Positions 9,042 to 20,051 of a stretch of 64,000 bases of DNA are shown piece by piece. The notes under the pieces were generated by a model. The model was not told the DNA's origin, made no database searches, and saw only the letters and a program-made list of their open reading frames with translations. This DNA is from Vibrio taketomensis (lineage in GTDB: Bacteria; Pseudomonadota; Gammaproteobacteria; Enterobacterales; Vibrionaceae): contig NZ_AP019649.1 in assembly GCF_009938165.1 (NCBI RefSeq), forward strand, positions 1,302,001 through 1,366,000, read 5' to 3'. Numbering within the stretch: position 1 is the first letter of the stretch; every line of letters begins with the position of its first letter. A program made the position numbers and the translations under genes.

Positions 9042-11399
9042 CTATCTATGTTTGGGCTTGCGATTGCCTTGTGGTTTAGCTCGACTACCAGTTTGAGGTC
9101 GACTATTACCATTCGTCGTTGGCTTGCCGCCTTTTGCTGCGCCTTGGTTACCAGTTGATTTAGGCTTGCCAGTGCTTTGTTGATTGCCGCCTGATTTACT
9201 AGCGTTTGGTTTAGCAAAGCCGCCTTTGCCCGCGCTACCACCTTGTCGTTTACCGTTTTCACCACGTTGACCACCATTTTGATTGCCAAAGCCTGGTTGG
9301 TTTTTGGTGTGCTTGGTGGCAAAGCGCTGTGAACCATGGCGACCTGATTTACGACGTTGCGCTGGGGTCAATACGTCATCATCGGTCGCTGGCACTAAGC
9401 ATCCCGGTTTGTCACCAATCAGATGTTTTTTACCCATGCTGATTAACGCTTCACGGATCATCGGCCAGTTAGCTGGATCGTGGTAGCGAAGTAGGGCTTT
9501 GTGCAGACGACGCTGACGTTCACCTTTAGCAACTGGAACCACTTCACGCTGTTTGTATTTCACGCGCTTAAGCGGGTTGGTTTCTGAGTAGTACATGGAT
9601 GTCGCATTACACATCGGTGATGGGTAGAAGTTCTGTACTTGGTCCGTCTCGAAGTTGTTTTTCTTCAACCACAATGCCAAATTAACCATATCTTCATCTT
9701 CAGTGCCTGGGTGAGCAGAGATAAAGTAAGGGATCAGATACTGCTTTTTACCTGCTTCAGCGCTGTATTTCTCAAACATCTCTTTGAAGCGATCGTAAGT
9801 GCCCATGCCCGGTTTCATCATCAGATCGAGTGGACCTTTTTCTGTGTGCTCCGGTGCAATTTTTAGGTAGCCGCCAACGTGGTGAGTTACCAGTTCACGT
9901 ACGTATTCCGGCGATTCAATCGCAAGGTCATAACGAACACCAGATGCGATCATCACTTTCTTAACGCCTTTTACTTGGCGCGCAGCACGGTACAGATCGA
10001 TGGTGTGTTTATGATCGGTATTAAGCTTGTTACAGATACCCGGGAACACACACGATGGACGACGACAGTTAGCCTCTGCCTTCGGATCACTACAACCAAG
10101 GCGATACATGTTGGCTGTTGGTCCACCAAGATCGGAAATCGTGCCAGTAAAGCCCGGTACTTTATCGCGAATTTCTTCCAGTTCGTTGATGATTGACTCT
10201 TGCGAGCGGTTTTGAATGATGCGGCCTTCGTGTTCGGTAATTGAACAGAATGAACAGCCACCAAAACAGCCGCGCATGATGTTAACCGAGGTTTTGATCA
10301 TGTCGTAAGCTGGAATTTTCGCTTTACCGTATGAAGGGTGAGGGACGCGAGCGAAGTGCAAACCAAACACGTAGTCCATTTCTTCTGTGGTCAATGGAAT
10401 TGGCGGCTGGTTTACCCACAATTCGCGATCGCCATGTCGCTGAATCAGCGCTCGACCAGAATATGGGTTCGTCTCTAAGTGCATGATACGGCTTGCGTGT
10501 GCATACAGAATACGGTCACTGTTTAGTTTTTCAAACGGAGGCAGACGCACAGCACTCGTCGCTGCATCATGACGTGATGGGCGAATGGTGATTGGCTTTG
10601 CTGCGTCTTTTTCTTCAGCTTTGGTTTCGCACTGCTCTTCAATCGCATAAGGGTTTGGCGGAATAAACGCCTCTTTGCGCGGTTTTTCAATGCGTGAAGA
10701 GTCAATGATGGTGTAATCTTCAGGCTCTGCCGGAAGGTTAACCGCAGTACCACGAATATTGGTCAATGTTGAAATGTCTTCGCCATCAGCAAGACGGTGA
10801 GCAAGTTCAACCAGTGCACGTTCAGCGTTACCAAACAGCAGAATATCGGCTTTTGCATCAAACAATACTGAGCGGCGAACTTTGTCTGACCAGTAATCAT
10901 AGTGTGCAAGACGACGTAGACTCGCCTCGATGCCACCTAGAATAATTGGCACACCTTTGTAGGCTTCACGGCAACGCTGTGAGTACACCAAAGTTGCACG
11001 GTCAGGACGTTTACCACCCTCGTTATTTGGTGTGTAGGCATCATCATGGCGCAGTTTACGGTCAGCCGTGTAACGGTTGATCATTGAGTCCATGTTGCCT
11101 GCGGTGATGCCAAAGAATAGATTTGGTTTACCCAGCGCCATAAAGGCGTCTTTGGTGTTCCAATCTGGTTGAGCAATAATACCTACGCGAAAACCTTGCG
11201 CTTCAAGTAGACGACCAATGATCGCCATACCAAAACTTGGGTGATCGACGTATGCATCACCAGTCACGATGATGATGTCACAACTGTCCCATCCTAGGGC
11301 ATCCATTTCCTTACGGCTAGTCGGTAAAAAAGGTGCAGTACCAAAGCATTCTGCCCAGTACTTTTTGTGCTCGTGAATTGGAATGATGTCGTTGTACAT
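9042..11399 (-). CDS. ygiQ: YgiQ family radical SAM protein
   Basis: A 785-residue UPF0313 radical SAM protein. Residues about 1-330 form the N-terminal B12-binding-like region. The 4Fe-4S/SAM motif is C378-x3-C382-x2-C385 ([18 protein letters not shown]). A typical [22 protein letters not shown] stretch follows. The last 110 or so residues are a low-complexity tail rich in Gly, Lys, Asn, Gln and Ser, probably disordered and nucleic-acid-friendly. The biochemical substrate of YgiQ is not established. Monocistronic. Confidence 0.95.
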   Translation of the reverse strand: MYNDIIPIHEHKKYWAECFGTAPFLPTSRKEMDALGWDSCDIIIVTGDAYVDHPSFGMAIIGRLLEAQGFRVGIIAQPDWNTKDAFMALGKPNLFFGITAGNMDSMINRYTADRKLRHDDAYTPNNEGGKRPDRATLVYSQRCREAYKGVPIILGGIEASLRRLAHYDYWSDKVRRSVLFDAKADILLFGNAERALVELAHRLADGEDISTLTNIRGTAVNLPAEPEDYTIIDSSRIEKPRKEAFIPPNPYAIEEQCETKAEEKDAAKPITIRPSRHDAATSAVRLPPFEKLNSDRILYAHASRIMHLETNPYSGRALIQRHGDRELWVNQPPIPLTTEEMDYVFGLHFARVPHPSYGKAKIPAYDMIKTSVNIMRGCFGGCSFCSITEHEGRIIQNRSQESIINELEEIRDKVPGFTGTISDLGGPTANMYRLGCSDPKAEANCRRPSCVFPGICNKLNTDHKHTIDLYRAARQVKGVKKVMIASGVRYDLAIESPEYVRELVTHHVGGYLKIAPEHTEKGPLDLMMKPGMGTYDRFKEMFEKYSAEAGKKQYLIPYFISAHPGTEDEDMVNLALWLKKNNFETDQVQNFYPSPMCNATSMYYSETNPLKRVKYKQREVVPVAKGERQRRLHKALLRYHDPANWPMIREALISMGKKHLIGDKPGCLVPATDDDVLTPAQRRKSGRHGSQRFATKHTKNQPGFGNQNGGQRGENGKRQGGSAGKGGFAKPNASKSGGNQQSTGKPKSTGNQGAAKGGKPTTNGNSRPQTGSRAKPQGNRKPKHR

Positions 11400-11644
11400 A
11401 TTTTGCTCTTAAATCCAGTGAGCGCGAATTATAGCGGCTTATCTACTATCTATCTATAGTTGTAACCCGGTTATTTCTCCAATCTATCAATAGTGAGGCT
11501 AACTGACAAAGCCTTATAAATACTAGGGTTGGATAGCGTCGCAGATAGAACATACCGATGCACTAGCACTAGAATTTCGATAGCCAAAAAACGTCAGTTT
11601 GTTATCATCCGTGCCAGTTTATTTTCCCCTATAGATACATCACT

Positions 11645-12325
11645 ATGATTCAAAACTTGTTAGCTTTGTTTGCACCTATGTTGTTGGGCGCACAAATTAT
11701 TTTGACTCTTGTTTTAGTTAAAGGCGAGATTTGCCCAGGTCAGCGTGGTCGAGTACACAAGTTGCTACCTATTTTGGCGGTCATTTGGCTTGCCGTGTCG
11801 TCACTCAAAATTGAAGCCTTCATGGTGACGGCGGCGTTAACTTATTTCTATACGCAAGTGCAAACCAAAAAAACGCGTGAGAAAGGGCCGCTTTGGGTGA
11901 TGTATCTAGCGAACGGTTTAGCCTTGGCTTACGTGGCCATTATGCTTGGTGAGCAAACGAATTTTGCAGCGAGTGCCAACGTGTTTATGCAAATTCTTCT
12001 GTTGGGCGGCTGTTTTGCTCAACTGCTATTGGTAGTCGCACGCTCACGTTTACAAGCATTTCAACGCATTTTGCCAGTTGTTGGTGTCGTGTCTGCAATG
12101 CTGACCAGCTTAACCATTCTAGGTGCAATTTATGGGTTACCGGATAGTGAGCTTGAGCAATTAATTATGCCGTTGTTTACTTCATTTGGTGCCATGATTG
12201 TCGGTGTGGTTGTATGGTGCTGGCATATGTTCAGCCACAAAGCGGCCAATAAAGTTCAGCTTGGTTTAGCGCTAACAGCCTTGTTGGTCGCAAGTTTAGC
12301 TAGTCAGTCATTGCTAGTACTTTAA
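11645..12325 (+). CDS. Polytopic membrane protein, unknown
   Basis: A 226-residue, very hydrophobic protein with about seven predicted transmembrane helices: 4-24, 40-70, 83-100, 109-127, 135-158, 170-190 and 205-225. A basic loop (QTKKTREKGPL) follows helix 2. I recognise no catalytic or transport signature. It is followed after 108 bp by the DUF4250 gene on the same strand. Inner-membrane location is inferred from hydrophobicity only. Confidence 0.7.
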   Translation: MIQNLLALFAPMLLGAQIILTLVLVKGEICPGQRGRVHKLLPILAVIWLAVSSLKIEAFMVTAALTYFYTQVQTKKTREKGPLWVMYLANGLALAYVAIMLGEQTNFAASANVFMQILLLGGCFAQLLLVVARSRLQAFQRILPVVGVVSAMLTSLTILGAIYGLPDSELEQLIMPLFTSFGAMIVGVVVWCWHMFSHKAANKVQLGLALTALLVASLASQSLLVL

Positions 12326-12433
12326 ATGGTGCTAACGCATCTGATTTAAAATTATTCGATCCCACTCACTGTTAAATCAGTCAATGAGAACTAGGCTTTG
12401 AGTAAGCTTACTTTTCAAAGCGGGAGTGGAGAT

Positions 12434-12634
12434 ATGGATCTGAGCAATGTACGCAGCCTAGATAGCATTATTCTACTAGGCATCGTCAATGAGAAGCTGC
12501 GCCTTGAGTGTGATAGCTTTGACGAATTGGTTAGTATGTATGAAATGGACGTTGAACAAGTGGTCGGTAAACTCGATGTACTTGGTTACCAATACGACCC
12601 GCTGACCAACCAGTTTAAAGCCAATCAAGGTTAG
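12434..12634 (+). CDS. DUF4250 family small protein
   Basis: A 66-residue protein matching the short DUF4250 pattern: ILLGIVNEKLRLECDSFDELVSMYEMDVEQVVGKLDVLGYQYDPLTNQF. An in-frame TTG at 12398 would add 12 residues, but the ATG at 12434 has a better ribosome binding site (GGGAGTGGAG) and gives the family's usual length, so I chose it. The fold looks like a small helical, winged-helix-like unit; function unknown. Confidence 0.8.
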   Translation: MDLSNVRSLDSIILLGIVNEKLRLECDSFDELVSMYEMDVEQVVGKLDVLGYQYDPLTNQFKANQG

Positions 12635-12660
12635 CCATTCAATTAGTAGATAAATCGTTA

Positions 12661-12687
12661 AGCCTCATCTATCGATGGGGCTTTTTT
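12661..12687. terminator. Terminator between DUF4250 gene and metR
   Basis: Stem AGCCTCAT/ATGGGGCT (one T-G pair) followed by six T on the plus strand. Its right end touches the metR stop codon. Confidence 0.85.
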
Positions 12688-13597
12688 ACGCCAGCTTAAT
12701 ACCTTCCAAATGGCTTTTGCATTGTTGCTTTGCCGTCGAGAAAAACGCTTGCAGATAGCGTTTGTCTCGCTCTGAACTCCTTACTGCGGCAAACAATCGG
12801 CGCCACAATCCGTCACCCAGAGGAATGCTAGCAATTAAGCCTTGGCGAGAAAATTCACTGATTGCCCAGTTGGGCAGGGCGGCGACTCCCAAACCTGCGG
12901 AAACCATCTGCACCAACATGAGTGTGTTATCGCATTGCTTCCATTTAGCTGGCTCAATACCTGCAGGCTGTAAGAAGTGTTTGACCACATCCAAGCGTTG
13001 CTTTTGTACTGGGTAGGAGATCAACGTTTGATCAGCGATATCCTGTGGAGTAATGGCCTTTTTTTCCGCTAACGGATGATTGATTGCGGTAATTAGCCGC
13101 ATTTCAAAATCAAATAGGGGCTCAAAATGTACTTCTGATCTCGGCTGAATATCGGAAGTAATCACTAAATCTAGCTCGCCACTCATTAAAGCTGGCAGGG
13201 GCTCAAAACCAAAACCTGATGAAAAGTCCAGAGCGACACTTGGCCAACTTAGTTGGTACTCTTTGAGTGCTGGCATTAGCCATTGAAAGCAAGAGTGGCA
13301 CTCGATCGCCATATGCAGCCTTCCATTGACGTCTTCCTTTAGGCTAGCAATCGCATTTTCTGCTTTAGCAAAACGCGGCAATACTTCATCAGCGAGGCGT
13401 AATAGGATGTCACCTTCTGAGGTGAATTTTACTGGTCGAGTTTTGCGTAAAAAAAGTTGTCCACCGAGCCGCGATTCAAGCTCTTTGATCTGGTGTGATA
13501 ACGCAGATTGGGTGAGATGAAGTGCCGTAGCTGTAGCGGTAAGCGATCCTGTCTCACGCAAAGATGCAATGGTACGTAAATGTTTAAGCTCAATCAT
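12686..13597 (-). CDS. metR: LysR-type regulator MetR
   Basis: A 303-residue LysR regulator with an N-terminal winged helix-turn-helix (residues 1-60, ASLRETGSLTATATALHLTQSALSHQ) and a C-terminal periplasmic-binding-like effector domain that senses homocysteine in the family. It is divergent from metE across a 249-bp region, the classical metR-metE arrangement, so it is expected to activate metE. Confidence 0.95.
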   Translation of the reverse strand: MIELKHLRTIASLRETGSLTATATALHLTQSALSHQIKELESRLGGQLFLRKTRPVKFTSEGDILLRLADEVLPRFAKAENAIASLKEDVNGRLHMAIECHSCFQWLMPALKEYQLSWPSVALDFSSGFGFEPLPALMSGELDLVITSDIQPRSEVHFEPLFDFEMRLITAINHPLAEKKAITPQDIADQTLISYPVQKQRLDVVKHFLQPAGIEPAKWKQCDNTLMLVQMVSAGLGVAALPNWAISEFSRQGLIASIPLGDGLWRRLFAAVRSSERDKRYLQAFFSTAKQQCKSHLEGIKLA

Positions 13598-13663
13598 AAG
13601 CCTTGTTTACCTAAATATTCATTCCTTGAATAACAATAACCTAACGTCTTTTAAATTGAATGT

Positions 13664-13679
13664 AAACGTCTAGACGTCT
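13664..13679. promoter_or_regulatory. Tandem met boxes, MetJ operator
   Basis: Two adjacent 8-bp met boxes: AAACGTCT (13664-13671, 7/8 to AGACGTCT) and AGACGTCT (13672-13679, 8/8). A weaker copy TAACGTCT sits at 13642-13649. MetJ binds such head-to-tail boxes cooperatively with S-adenosylmethionine. The site lies between metR and metE, 167 bp from the metE start and 67 bp from that of metR. Confidence 0.82.
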
Positions 13680-13846
13680 ATTAATTATAAATGGAATCAA
13701 TTATCCATCAGGCATACATGAAATAATTTAATAATCACATTGAATAATTGGACGTTGTTTAGCCAGACAAATAACGCAATATTTTAGCCATCTGGACATC
13801 TTAAGTGTTCATCTAAATAGACTAACAACGACTAAGGATTAGGACG

Positions 13847-16135
13847 ATGGCAACAATTGCACATATTCTCGGGTATCCCCGAATTGGCGAAAAACGTGAA
13901 TTAAAATTCGCGCTTGAAAAGTACTGGCGCGGTGAGATTGATCAAAAGGCATTGAAACAAGTCGGCGCAGAGTTGCGTGATCACAACTGGCAAGTTCAAG
14001 CCAATGCAGGTTTAGATTTTGTCACTGCTGGGGACTTTGCATGGTATGACCACGTACTGACTACCACACTGTTACTTGGGCATGTTCCAAAGCGTCATCA
14101 TCAAGGATTCCCAGATCTCGATACGTTATTTCGTGTGGGACGCGGGCAGTCACAAGACGCTTGCGGCTGCACGGGTAGTGCCGCGTCAGACATGACCAAA
14201 TGGTTTAACACCAACTATCACTATATTGTGCCGGAGTTTAGTAAAGATGATACGTTTGAGGTGAGTTGGCCTCAATTGTTTGAAGAGGTAAATCAAGCGT
14301 TGCAAGCAGGCCATAAAGTAAAACCTGTTCTGCTTGGACCGTTGAGTTACTTATATCTTGGTAAAGAGGTAGAAGAGGGTTTTGACCGTTTGTCTTTATT
14401 GCCACGTTTGCTTTCGGCTTATCAAGCTATTTTGGCTAAGCTAGCCAAACAAGGGGTGGAATGGGTGCAAATTGATGAGCCTATTTTAAGCCTAGAATTG
14501 GATAAAAAGTGGCTGGACTCGTTTAAATTGGCGTATCAAGTCATTCGCAGTGACGTAAAAGTTCTGCTAACGACCTACTTTGATTCCGTCGAAGATACAT
14601 TGGAGCGCATTGTTGAACTAAACGTTGATGGTTTACACCTGGATGTGTCGGCTGCCCCTGAGCAACTTAATAAGGTAGTTGAAAAACTACCTCAGGATTG
14701 GGTGTTGTCGGCAGGCGTGATTAACGGGCGCAACGTTTGGCGCGCGGATCTCTCAAAGCAACTTGAGTTACTTGAACCGATAAAAGCAAACCTCGGTGAT
14801 AAGTTGTGGGTAGCAAGTTCGTGTTCATTACTGCATAGCCCAGTTGATTTGGAGCTGGAACCAAATTTAAGCGAAGAAGTGACCAGTTGGTTTGCATTTG
14901 CCAAACAAAAAGTCGCGGAAGTGACATTATTAGCCAAAGCACTTGATGGTGACCAGAATGCCATTCTTGCTTGTGATACCTACAGCGCGCCGATCCAAGC
15001 TCGTAAGCAATCTACTCAGGTTAATAAACCTCGCGTAAAACAGCGTTTGAACTCGATAAGCAAAGCACTCACAGAACGAAGTGCAACTTATAGAGAGCGC
15101 GCTGCTCATCAGGCTGAAGTATTAGGTTTACCACTGTTTCCAACCACGACGATTGGTTCGTTTCCGCAGACAAGCGAGATCCGGCTGCAACGTAGCGCCT
15201 TTCGTGCAGGCAAGCTGAGCAATGATGACTATCAATCTGCACTTAGAGGGCATATAGAAGACGCGGTTAAACGCCAAGAGGCGCTGGACTTAGACGTGTT
15301 AGTGCACGGTGAAGCCGAGCGTAATGATATGGTGGAATACTTTGCGGAAAACCTAGCAGGATTCCAAACAACCAAGTTTGGTTGGGTGCAAAGTTACGGT
15401 TCACGCTGCGTAAAACCAGCCATTGTGGTGGCCGATATTGAGCGTGAAAAACCGATCACCGTGGAATGGTCTACTTATGCTCAGTCGCTAACCAGCAAGC
15501 AGATGAAAGGGATGCTTACTGGGCCGGTGACGATTCTTTGCTGGACTTTCCCTCGCGAAGACATCTCTCGCCAAGAGATTGCAAACCAACTAGCACTGGC
15601 ACTGCGTGATGAAGTCGCGGATCTGCAAGATGCGGGCATCAACATTATTCAAATTGATGAGCCAGCGATTAGAGAAGGGTTACCATTGAAAAAACGTGAC
15701 CACAAAGCTTATTTAGAATGGGCGGTGGATGCCTTTAAGATATCAGCTGCCAGCGCAAAACCAGAAACTCAGATTCATACTCATATGTGCTATTCCGAGT
15801 TTAACGAGATCATTGATTCAGTAGCGGCATTAGACGCAGATGTGATCACGATTGAGACCTCGCGCTCTAACATGGAATTGCTGAAAGCGTTTGAAGAGTT
15901 TAATTACCCGAATGAGATAGGCCCAGGTGTATACGATATTCACTCGCCTAACATTCCAACTCAGGAATGGATTGAATCGCTAATCAATACTGCGGCGAAG
16001 CAGATTCCAGCGGAACGTTTATGGGTGAACCCAGATTGTGGTTTGAAAACGCGTAACTGGGCAGAAACGGAAGCCTCATTGGCTAATATGGTCTTAGCGG
16101 CGAAAGCACTGCGTAAGCAGTTTGCAGAGGCATAA
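13847..16135 (+). CDS. metE: Cobalamin-independent methionine synthase
   Basis: The 762-residue enzyme transfers the methyl group of 5-methyltetrahydropteroyl-triglutamate to homocysteine. It is full length with a duplicated barrel architecture. The zinc site is visible as H646 and C648 ([10 protein letters not shown]) and C731 (NPDCGLKTR). The [12 protein letters not shown] segment marks the start of the catalytic C-terminal barrel. It starts at ATG after AAGGATTAGGACG. It is expected to be repressed by MetJ and activated by MetR. Confidence 0.98.
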   Translation: MATIAHILGYPRIGEKRELKFALEKYWRGEIDQKALKQVGAELRDHNWQVQANAGLDFVTAGDFAWYDHVLTTTLLLGHVPKRHHQGFPDLDTLFRVGRGQSQDACGCTGSAASDMTKWFNTNYHYIVPEFSKDDTFEVSWPQLFEEVNQALQAGHKVKPVLLGPLSYLYLGKEVEEGFDRLSLLPRLLSAYQAILAKLAKQGVEWVQIDEPILSLELDKKWLDSFKLAYQVIRSDVKVLLTTYFDSVEDTLERIVELNVDGLHLDVSAAPEQLNKVVEKLPQDWVLSAGVINGRNVWRADLSKQLELLEPIKANLGDKLWVASSCSLLHSPVDLELEPNLSEEVTSWFAFAKQKVAEVTLLAKALDGDQNAILACDTYSAPIQARKQSTQVNKPRVKQRLNSISKALTERSATYRERAAHQAEVLGLPLFPTTTIGSFPQTSEIRLQRSAFRAGKLSNDDYQSALRGHIEDAVKRQEALDLDVLVHGEAERNDMVEYFAENLAGFQTTKFGWVQSYGSRCVKPAIVVADIEREKPITVEWSTYAQSLTSKQMKGMLTGPVTILCWTFPREDISRQEIANQLALALRDEVADLQDAGINIIQIDEPAIREGLPLKKRDHKAYLEWAVDAFKISAASAKPETQIHTHMCYSEFNEIIDSVAALDADVITIETSRSNMELLKAFEEFNYPNEIGPGVYDIHSPNIPTQEWIESLINTAAKQIPAERLWVNPDCGLKTRNWAETEASLANMVLAAKALRKQFAEA

Positions 16136-16159
16136 TCATAAACTTACCTCCTAGAAATA

Positions 16160-16197
16160 AAAATCCCCACCTTGCAAAAGCGAAGTGGGGATTTTTT
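16160..16197. terminator. Bidirectional terminator of metE and ybjL
   Basis: Stem AAAATCCCCAC.TT/AA.GTGGGGATTTT with A and T runs on both sides. Confidence 0.9.
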
Positions 16198-16216
16198 GTG
16201 TTCTCAGGGGTATCAG

Positions 16217-17899
16217 TTAGCTGAGAATGATCAGCACGGTACCGCCTAACGTCATTAAAATATTGGCGATCGCATAAGTACCCGCATAGCCAAGTGCAGG
16301 AATGGTTGATTTGGCGTATTCGTTTACGATATCCATCGCTGGGCCACAGGTGCGAGCACCGATGATCGCACCGAAAAGTAGCGCGCGGTTCATTTTCAAC
16401 ACATAAGCACCAACCAAGTAAGCAAGTACAACAGGCACAACGCTAACTAAGAAGGCAAGACCAATCACCTGTGGGCCTACTTGGGCTAAATGCTCAAACA
16501 TTTTGCCGCCAGCACTTAAGCCGATGCCGACCATAAAGAACATCAGACCAAGGTCCTTGACCATGTTCAGCGCCCCTTGTGGTACGTAACCGAAAGTCGG
16601 GTGGTTGGCTCGCAAGAAGCCAAGAGTAATACCCGATAGCAATAGACCAACCGCATTGCCAAGACCAAACGACACTTGACCAAAGGTCATGGTAATCAAG
16701 CCAAACAGAATACCTAGAATAAAGAAGCTACAGAAAGCAAGTAGGTCGGCCATTTGGCTATGAATTGAGATAAAACCGATTTTTTCCGCAAGGAACTGAA
16801 CGCGGCTTTTCTCACCACTCACTTGTAACACGTCGCCTTTTGCCAATAGGATATCTAAGTCCATCGGCATTTCGATTTGCGCGCGTACCACTCGGTTTAG
16901 GAAACAGCCGTACTCAGACAGGTTCAAATCAGACAGGCGTTTGCCTGCAATGGCGTCGCTCTTAACTACGATCTCTTCTTCGACGATTCGAAGGTCAAGC
17001 AGGTTACGGTCAAAGACTTCTTTACCATTGCGGAAGCTTGGGTCTAAACGTGCGTGGCTATCAGGGAAGCCCACTAGCGCAATCTCATCGCCTTCTTGCA
17101 GAATTGCATCACCATCTGGGTGCGCAAGAATGCCACCACGGCGAATACGCTCAATGTAACAACCGGTTTGGCGGTAGATACCCAGTTCACGCAGGTTTTT
17201 ACCATCAGTCCAATCAATCAATTCTGGGCCAACACGGTAAGCGCGAATAATCGGTAGGTAAACCTTACGTTGACCAGAACCACCTAAACCGCGTTCTTGG
17301 GCAATTTGCTGTGCTGAATCTGACAGATTTTCTTTTTGCAGGCGTGGCAGTAACTTGGCGAACATAATCATCGAGATTAAGCCAATCAAATACGCCATTG
17401 CATAGCCAACGGAGAGGTTTTCTAGCACTAAGCTGAAATCCATATTGCGTGGTGCCATGGCAAGCCCAGAGTTAAGCGCATCTTGCGCACCAACAAGCAC
17501 GGGGGTTGACGTTAGTGCGCCTGCCATAGTACCCGCAGCTAAGCCGAAATCGAGCCCCATATATTGACTGCAAAAGTGGGTAATCAAAAGTGCAGACACT
17601 AATACGGTTAAGCTGAGGATCAGATAATGCTTACCATCACGGAAGAAGATACCAAAGAAGTTCGGCCCGGCCTCGATACCTACACAATAGATAAACAACA
17701 TAAAGCCAATGGTTAGAGCGTCAGGATTGAAGCTAAAACCAAGGTGACCCATGATGAGTGAGGTGATTAAGACTCCAATGGAGTTACCAAGTTGCAGTGT
17801 ACCAAAGCGAATTTTACCGATGGCAAGGCCGATCGCTAACACCACAAAGATGAGAAGAATAGGGTTTTGTTCTAACAAGTGTACGACGTCAATATTCAC
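16217..17899 (-). CDS. ybjL: YbjL-type AspT/RCK transporter
   Basis: A 560-residue member of the aspartate:alanine exchanger family, nearly identical in length to E. coli YbjL (561). Hydrophobic helices at about residues 10-190, then two TrkA-C/RCK regulatory domains (about 200-290 and 290-375), then a second block of five helices to the end. The family signature [16 protein letters not shown] is present. The substrate of YbjL is not established. It is adjacent to grxA as in enterobacteria, though 211 bp and a terminator separate the two. Confidence 0.92.
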   Translation of the reverse strand: MNIDVVHLLEQNPILLIFVVLAIGLAIGKIRFGTLQLGNSIGVLITSLIMGHLGFSFNPDALTIGFMLFIYCVGIEAGPNFFGIFFRDGKHYLILSLTVLVSALLITHFCSQYMGLDFGLAAGTMAGALTSTPVLVGAQDALNSGLAMAPRNMDFSLVLENLSVGYAMAYLIGLISMIMFAKLLPRLQKENLSDSAQQIAQERGLGGSGQRKVYLPIIRAYRVGPELIDWTDGKNLRELGIYRQTGCYIERIRRGGILAHPDGDAILQEGDEIALVGFPDSHARLDPSFRNGKEVFDRNLLDLRIVEEEIVVKSDAIAGKRLSDLNLSEYGCFLNRVVRAQIEMPMDLDILLAKGDVLQVSGEKSRVQFLAEKIGFISIHSQMADLLAFCSFFILGILFGLITMTFGQVSFGLGNAVGLLLSGITLGFLRANHPTFGYVPQGALNMVKDLGLMFFMVGIGLSAGGKMFEHLAQVGPQVIGLAFLVSVVPVVLAYLVGAYVLKMNRALLFGAIIGARTCGPAMDIVNEYAKSTIPALGYAGTYAIANILMTLGGTVLIILS

Positions 17900-18066
17900 A
17901 GGGCAGTTCTTGAATCAGTGCCTAAGCCAGCCAGTTACTCGATTATACGAGTATGGCAACCAGATGAGCGAATTGTAACTGATTAATACAAAATTTAAGC
18001 AGGAAGTACTATTATTTTTGCGATTAAATTAAGAATTTTAATCTAGCTAATTAACTAGTTAGATAC

Positions 18067-18092
18067 AAAAACCGCTGAATTCAGCGGTTTTT
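18067..18092 (-). terminator. Terminator of grxA
   Basis: Perfect palindromic stem AAAAACCGCTGAA/TTCAGCGGTTTTT immediately downstream of grxA on the minus strand. Confidence 0.9.
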
Positions 18093-18110
18093 AGACAAGG
18101 CTAAAGAATC

Positions 18111-18374
18111 TTAGTCAAATAGACCTAGGTTTTCTTTTGCGTATGCTTCGAAATCATCACAGCCGCCAATGTGCGTTTGGTCGATGAAGATTTGTGGAAC
18201 TGTCTCAACTGGTTTGCCGACAGTTTTTTCAAGGTCAGCTTTTGAAATGCCTTCAGCTTGAATGTCAACATAGCGGTAGTTGAAGTCGTCACGTTTTGCT
18301 TTTAGAGTTTCAGCGTGCTCTTTTGCGCGTACACAGTAAGGACATGCTGGGCGACCGAAAATAACTACGAACAT
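18111..18374 (-). CDS. grxA: Glutaredoxin 1
   Basis: An 87-residue dithiol glutaredoxin with the CPYC redox site (C11 and C14), the TVPQIF cis-Pro motif and the IGGCDDF glutathione-binding segment. It uses glutathione to reduce protein disulfides such as ribonucleotide reductase. The start has an AAGGAGAAAG ribosome binding site. An OxyR-type site lies upstream. Confidence 0.97.
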   Translation of the reverse strand: MFVVIFGRPACPYCVRAKEHAETLKAKRDDFNYRYVDIQAEGISKADLEKTVGKPVETVPQIFIDQTHIGGCDDFEAYAKENLGLFD

Positions 18375-18456
18375 AGATTCTTTCTCCTTTATCTTGTTGT
18401 TGGCAACTATGCCGCAAAGTTTGGCGAAAATAAAGTGGCATTTACCACTTGATTCG

Positions 18457-18493
18457 ATAGGAAAAACCTATTGCTACAAAAGTAGCCAAACAT
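18457..18493 (-). promoter_or_regulatory. Putative OxyR site upstream of grxA
   Basis: ATAG-N7-CTAT is exact at 18457-18471. After the expected 7-bp spacing comes a degenerate second half, AAAG-N7-ACAT. It is 83-119 bp upstream of grxA, a known OxyR target in E. coli. The rest of the 353-bp gap between grxA and the dehydrogenase gene (18375-18727) holds no gene that I can support. Confidence 0.55.
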
Positions 18494-18727
18494 TGACGAA
18501 ATTTTGCAGTGTTACATTAAATTCAAAAATCCGACCTTCAATTGCTAGTGCTAATTTTCCTCGTCATCAAGATCATGCGAGCTTAAATTTACAAACAATC
18601 GATCTAAATCGCGAAAGCCATAATTTGTTTGTGGTTAATCGCAACAAAGAGCACTAAATCAATGTATTTTTTTTCGCCAAAAGGCAAGCTAACGGTAGCT
18701 TAATTTTACCAAAGGAGTCTGTTTGGC

Positions 18728-19981
18728 ATGTTCCAGTTTATGACCTCCACGCGCATTATCTTCGGAGAAGATGCGCTGCAATCCTCCCTCTCTGTAATAA
18801 ATCAATTTGGCTATAGTGTTTTGTTGGTGTCGGGTAAAAACACTCAGCGAGCATCGCCGATTATTCAATATATAAAGAACCAAGGGATGCGCTATCAACA
18901 TGTGGCGATATCTGGCGAACCAAATATCACCATGGTTGAAGAAACGGCATTAAGTGGCCGTAAGTTTCAGCCTGATATGGTAGTGGCAATTGGTGGTGGC
19001 AGTGTATTGGATATGGGAAAAGCCTTAGCGGCGATTATTCCTAACCAAGGCGACGTGTACGATTACGTTGAAGTGGTTGGTCGCAATGTTCCACTCAAAA
19101 CCAAGCCATTACCATTTATCGCCATTCCAACGACAGCGAGCACCGGTTCGGAAGTGACGCGTAATGCCGTGTTGCGTTCGGGGCAAGATAGAGTGAAAGT
19201 GAGCCTACGCAGCCCAGATATGTTGGCAGATGTGGCGATTGTCGACCCAACATTAACCTATGGTACAGACCGATATACGTCGGGACGTGGGGCGATGGAT
19301 GCGTTTACTCATTTAATGGAAGCGTATGTGTGCGGCGATCCGAATCCAATCACCGATATGATATGTGAAGAAGGGTTAAGACGTTTAAGCCGCTCGGTAA
19401 TCGATGGTTGCTTGAATGATGATTTTTCAGCACGCGCCGATCTATCTTTTGCCGCGATGTTAGGTGGCATGGCGATCACTAATGCTAAATTGGGCGCGGC
19501 ACATGGTTTGGCGTCAGCATTAGGTGGTAAACTTGCGGCGCCGCATAGCGTGATCACGGCAAGACTCGCTCCATATGTGATGCAAGAGAACATTCGCGCA
19601 GCGGAAAAATCGGGCAGGGCGGATGTGCTCGCACGTTATCGTAAAATGGCTCAGCTATTGACTAAGCGCACTAATGCCTGTCGTGATGACTCTGTTTTGT
19701 GGGTCAATATGATGTTGGAGAAACTCGAGTTACCAAAGCTAAGTGAGTTTGGTGTCTGTCAGACTTCATTTGAACGTGTGGCAGATGATGCTCTCATGTC
19801 GGTTGCGATCAAAGGGAATCCACTCCCACTGACCAAAGATAGGCTAATGTATATTTTAGAGCAGGTCTGTCACTGCGATGGCGATTGTGAGTCTGCGTCA
19901 TCAATGGATAGCACGACTAGTGTTTCACTGGTCGATCAATCCAACCAAAGTGGTTTAACTGCGTATCAAGACATCAATTAA
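18728..19981 (+). CDS. Iron-containing alcohol dehydrogenase
   Basis: A 417-residue group III metal-dependent dehydrogenase. The NAD-binding GGGSVLDMGKA motif is at about residues 96-106. The metal ligand segment is GAMDAFTHLMEAY, and further ligands are in AAHGLASALGG and APHSV. The core is about 380 residues; the C-terminus carries an extra tail with a C-x-C-x3-C cluster (CHCDGDC) and a Ser/Thr-rich end. It starts at ATG behind AAGGAGTC. The physiological substrate is unknown. Confidence 0.9.
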   Translation: MFQFMTSTRIIFGEDALQSSLSVINQFGYSVLLVSGKNTQRASPIIQYIKNQGMRYQHVAISGEPNITMVEETALSGRKFQPDMVVAIGGGSVLDMGKALAAIIPNQGDVYDYVEVVGRNVPLKTKPLPFIAIPTTASTGSEVTRNAVLRSGQDRVKVSLRSPDMLADVAIVDPTLTYGTDRYTSGRGAMDAFTHLMEAYVCGDPNPITDMICEEGLRRLSRSVIDGCLNDDFSARADLSFAAMLGGMAITNAKLGAAHGLASALGGKLAAPHSVITARLAPYVMQENIRAAEKSGRADVLARYRKMAQLLTKRTNACRDDSVLWVNMMLEKLELPKLSEFGVCQTSFERVADDALMSVAIKGNPLPLTKDRLMYILEQVCHCDGDCESASSMDSTTSVSLVDQSNQSGLTAYQDIN

Positions 19982-20001
19982 GCGCAATGTAATGACAAAC
20001 T

Positions 20002-20027
20002 AAAAAGAGGCCAATTGGCCTCTTTTC
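20002..20027. terminator. Bidirectional terminator
   Basis: Palindromic stem AAAAGAGGCCAATTGGCCTCTTTT between the convergent dehydrogenase and hexR genes. Confidence 0.92.
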
Positions 20028-20051
20028 TATTTCTGCTTATCTACACTGGGA

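Noticed and set aside
13600..13846. MetR binding site TGAA-N5-TTCA in the metR-metE region
   Set aside because: The best match, TGAAATAATTTAA, has two mismatches, too weak in such AT-rich sequence.
18394..18657. 87-codon open frame upstream of the alcohol dehydrogenase
   Set aside because: No ribosome binding site, irregular composition, and it covers the grxA promoter and OxyR-like element.
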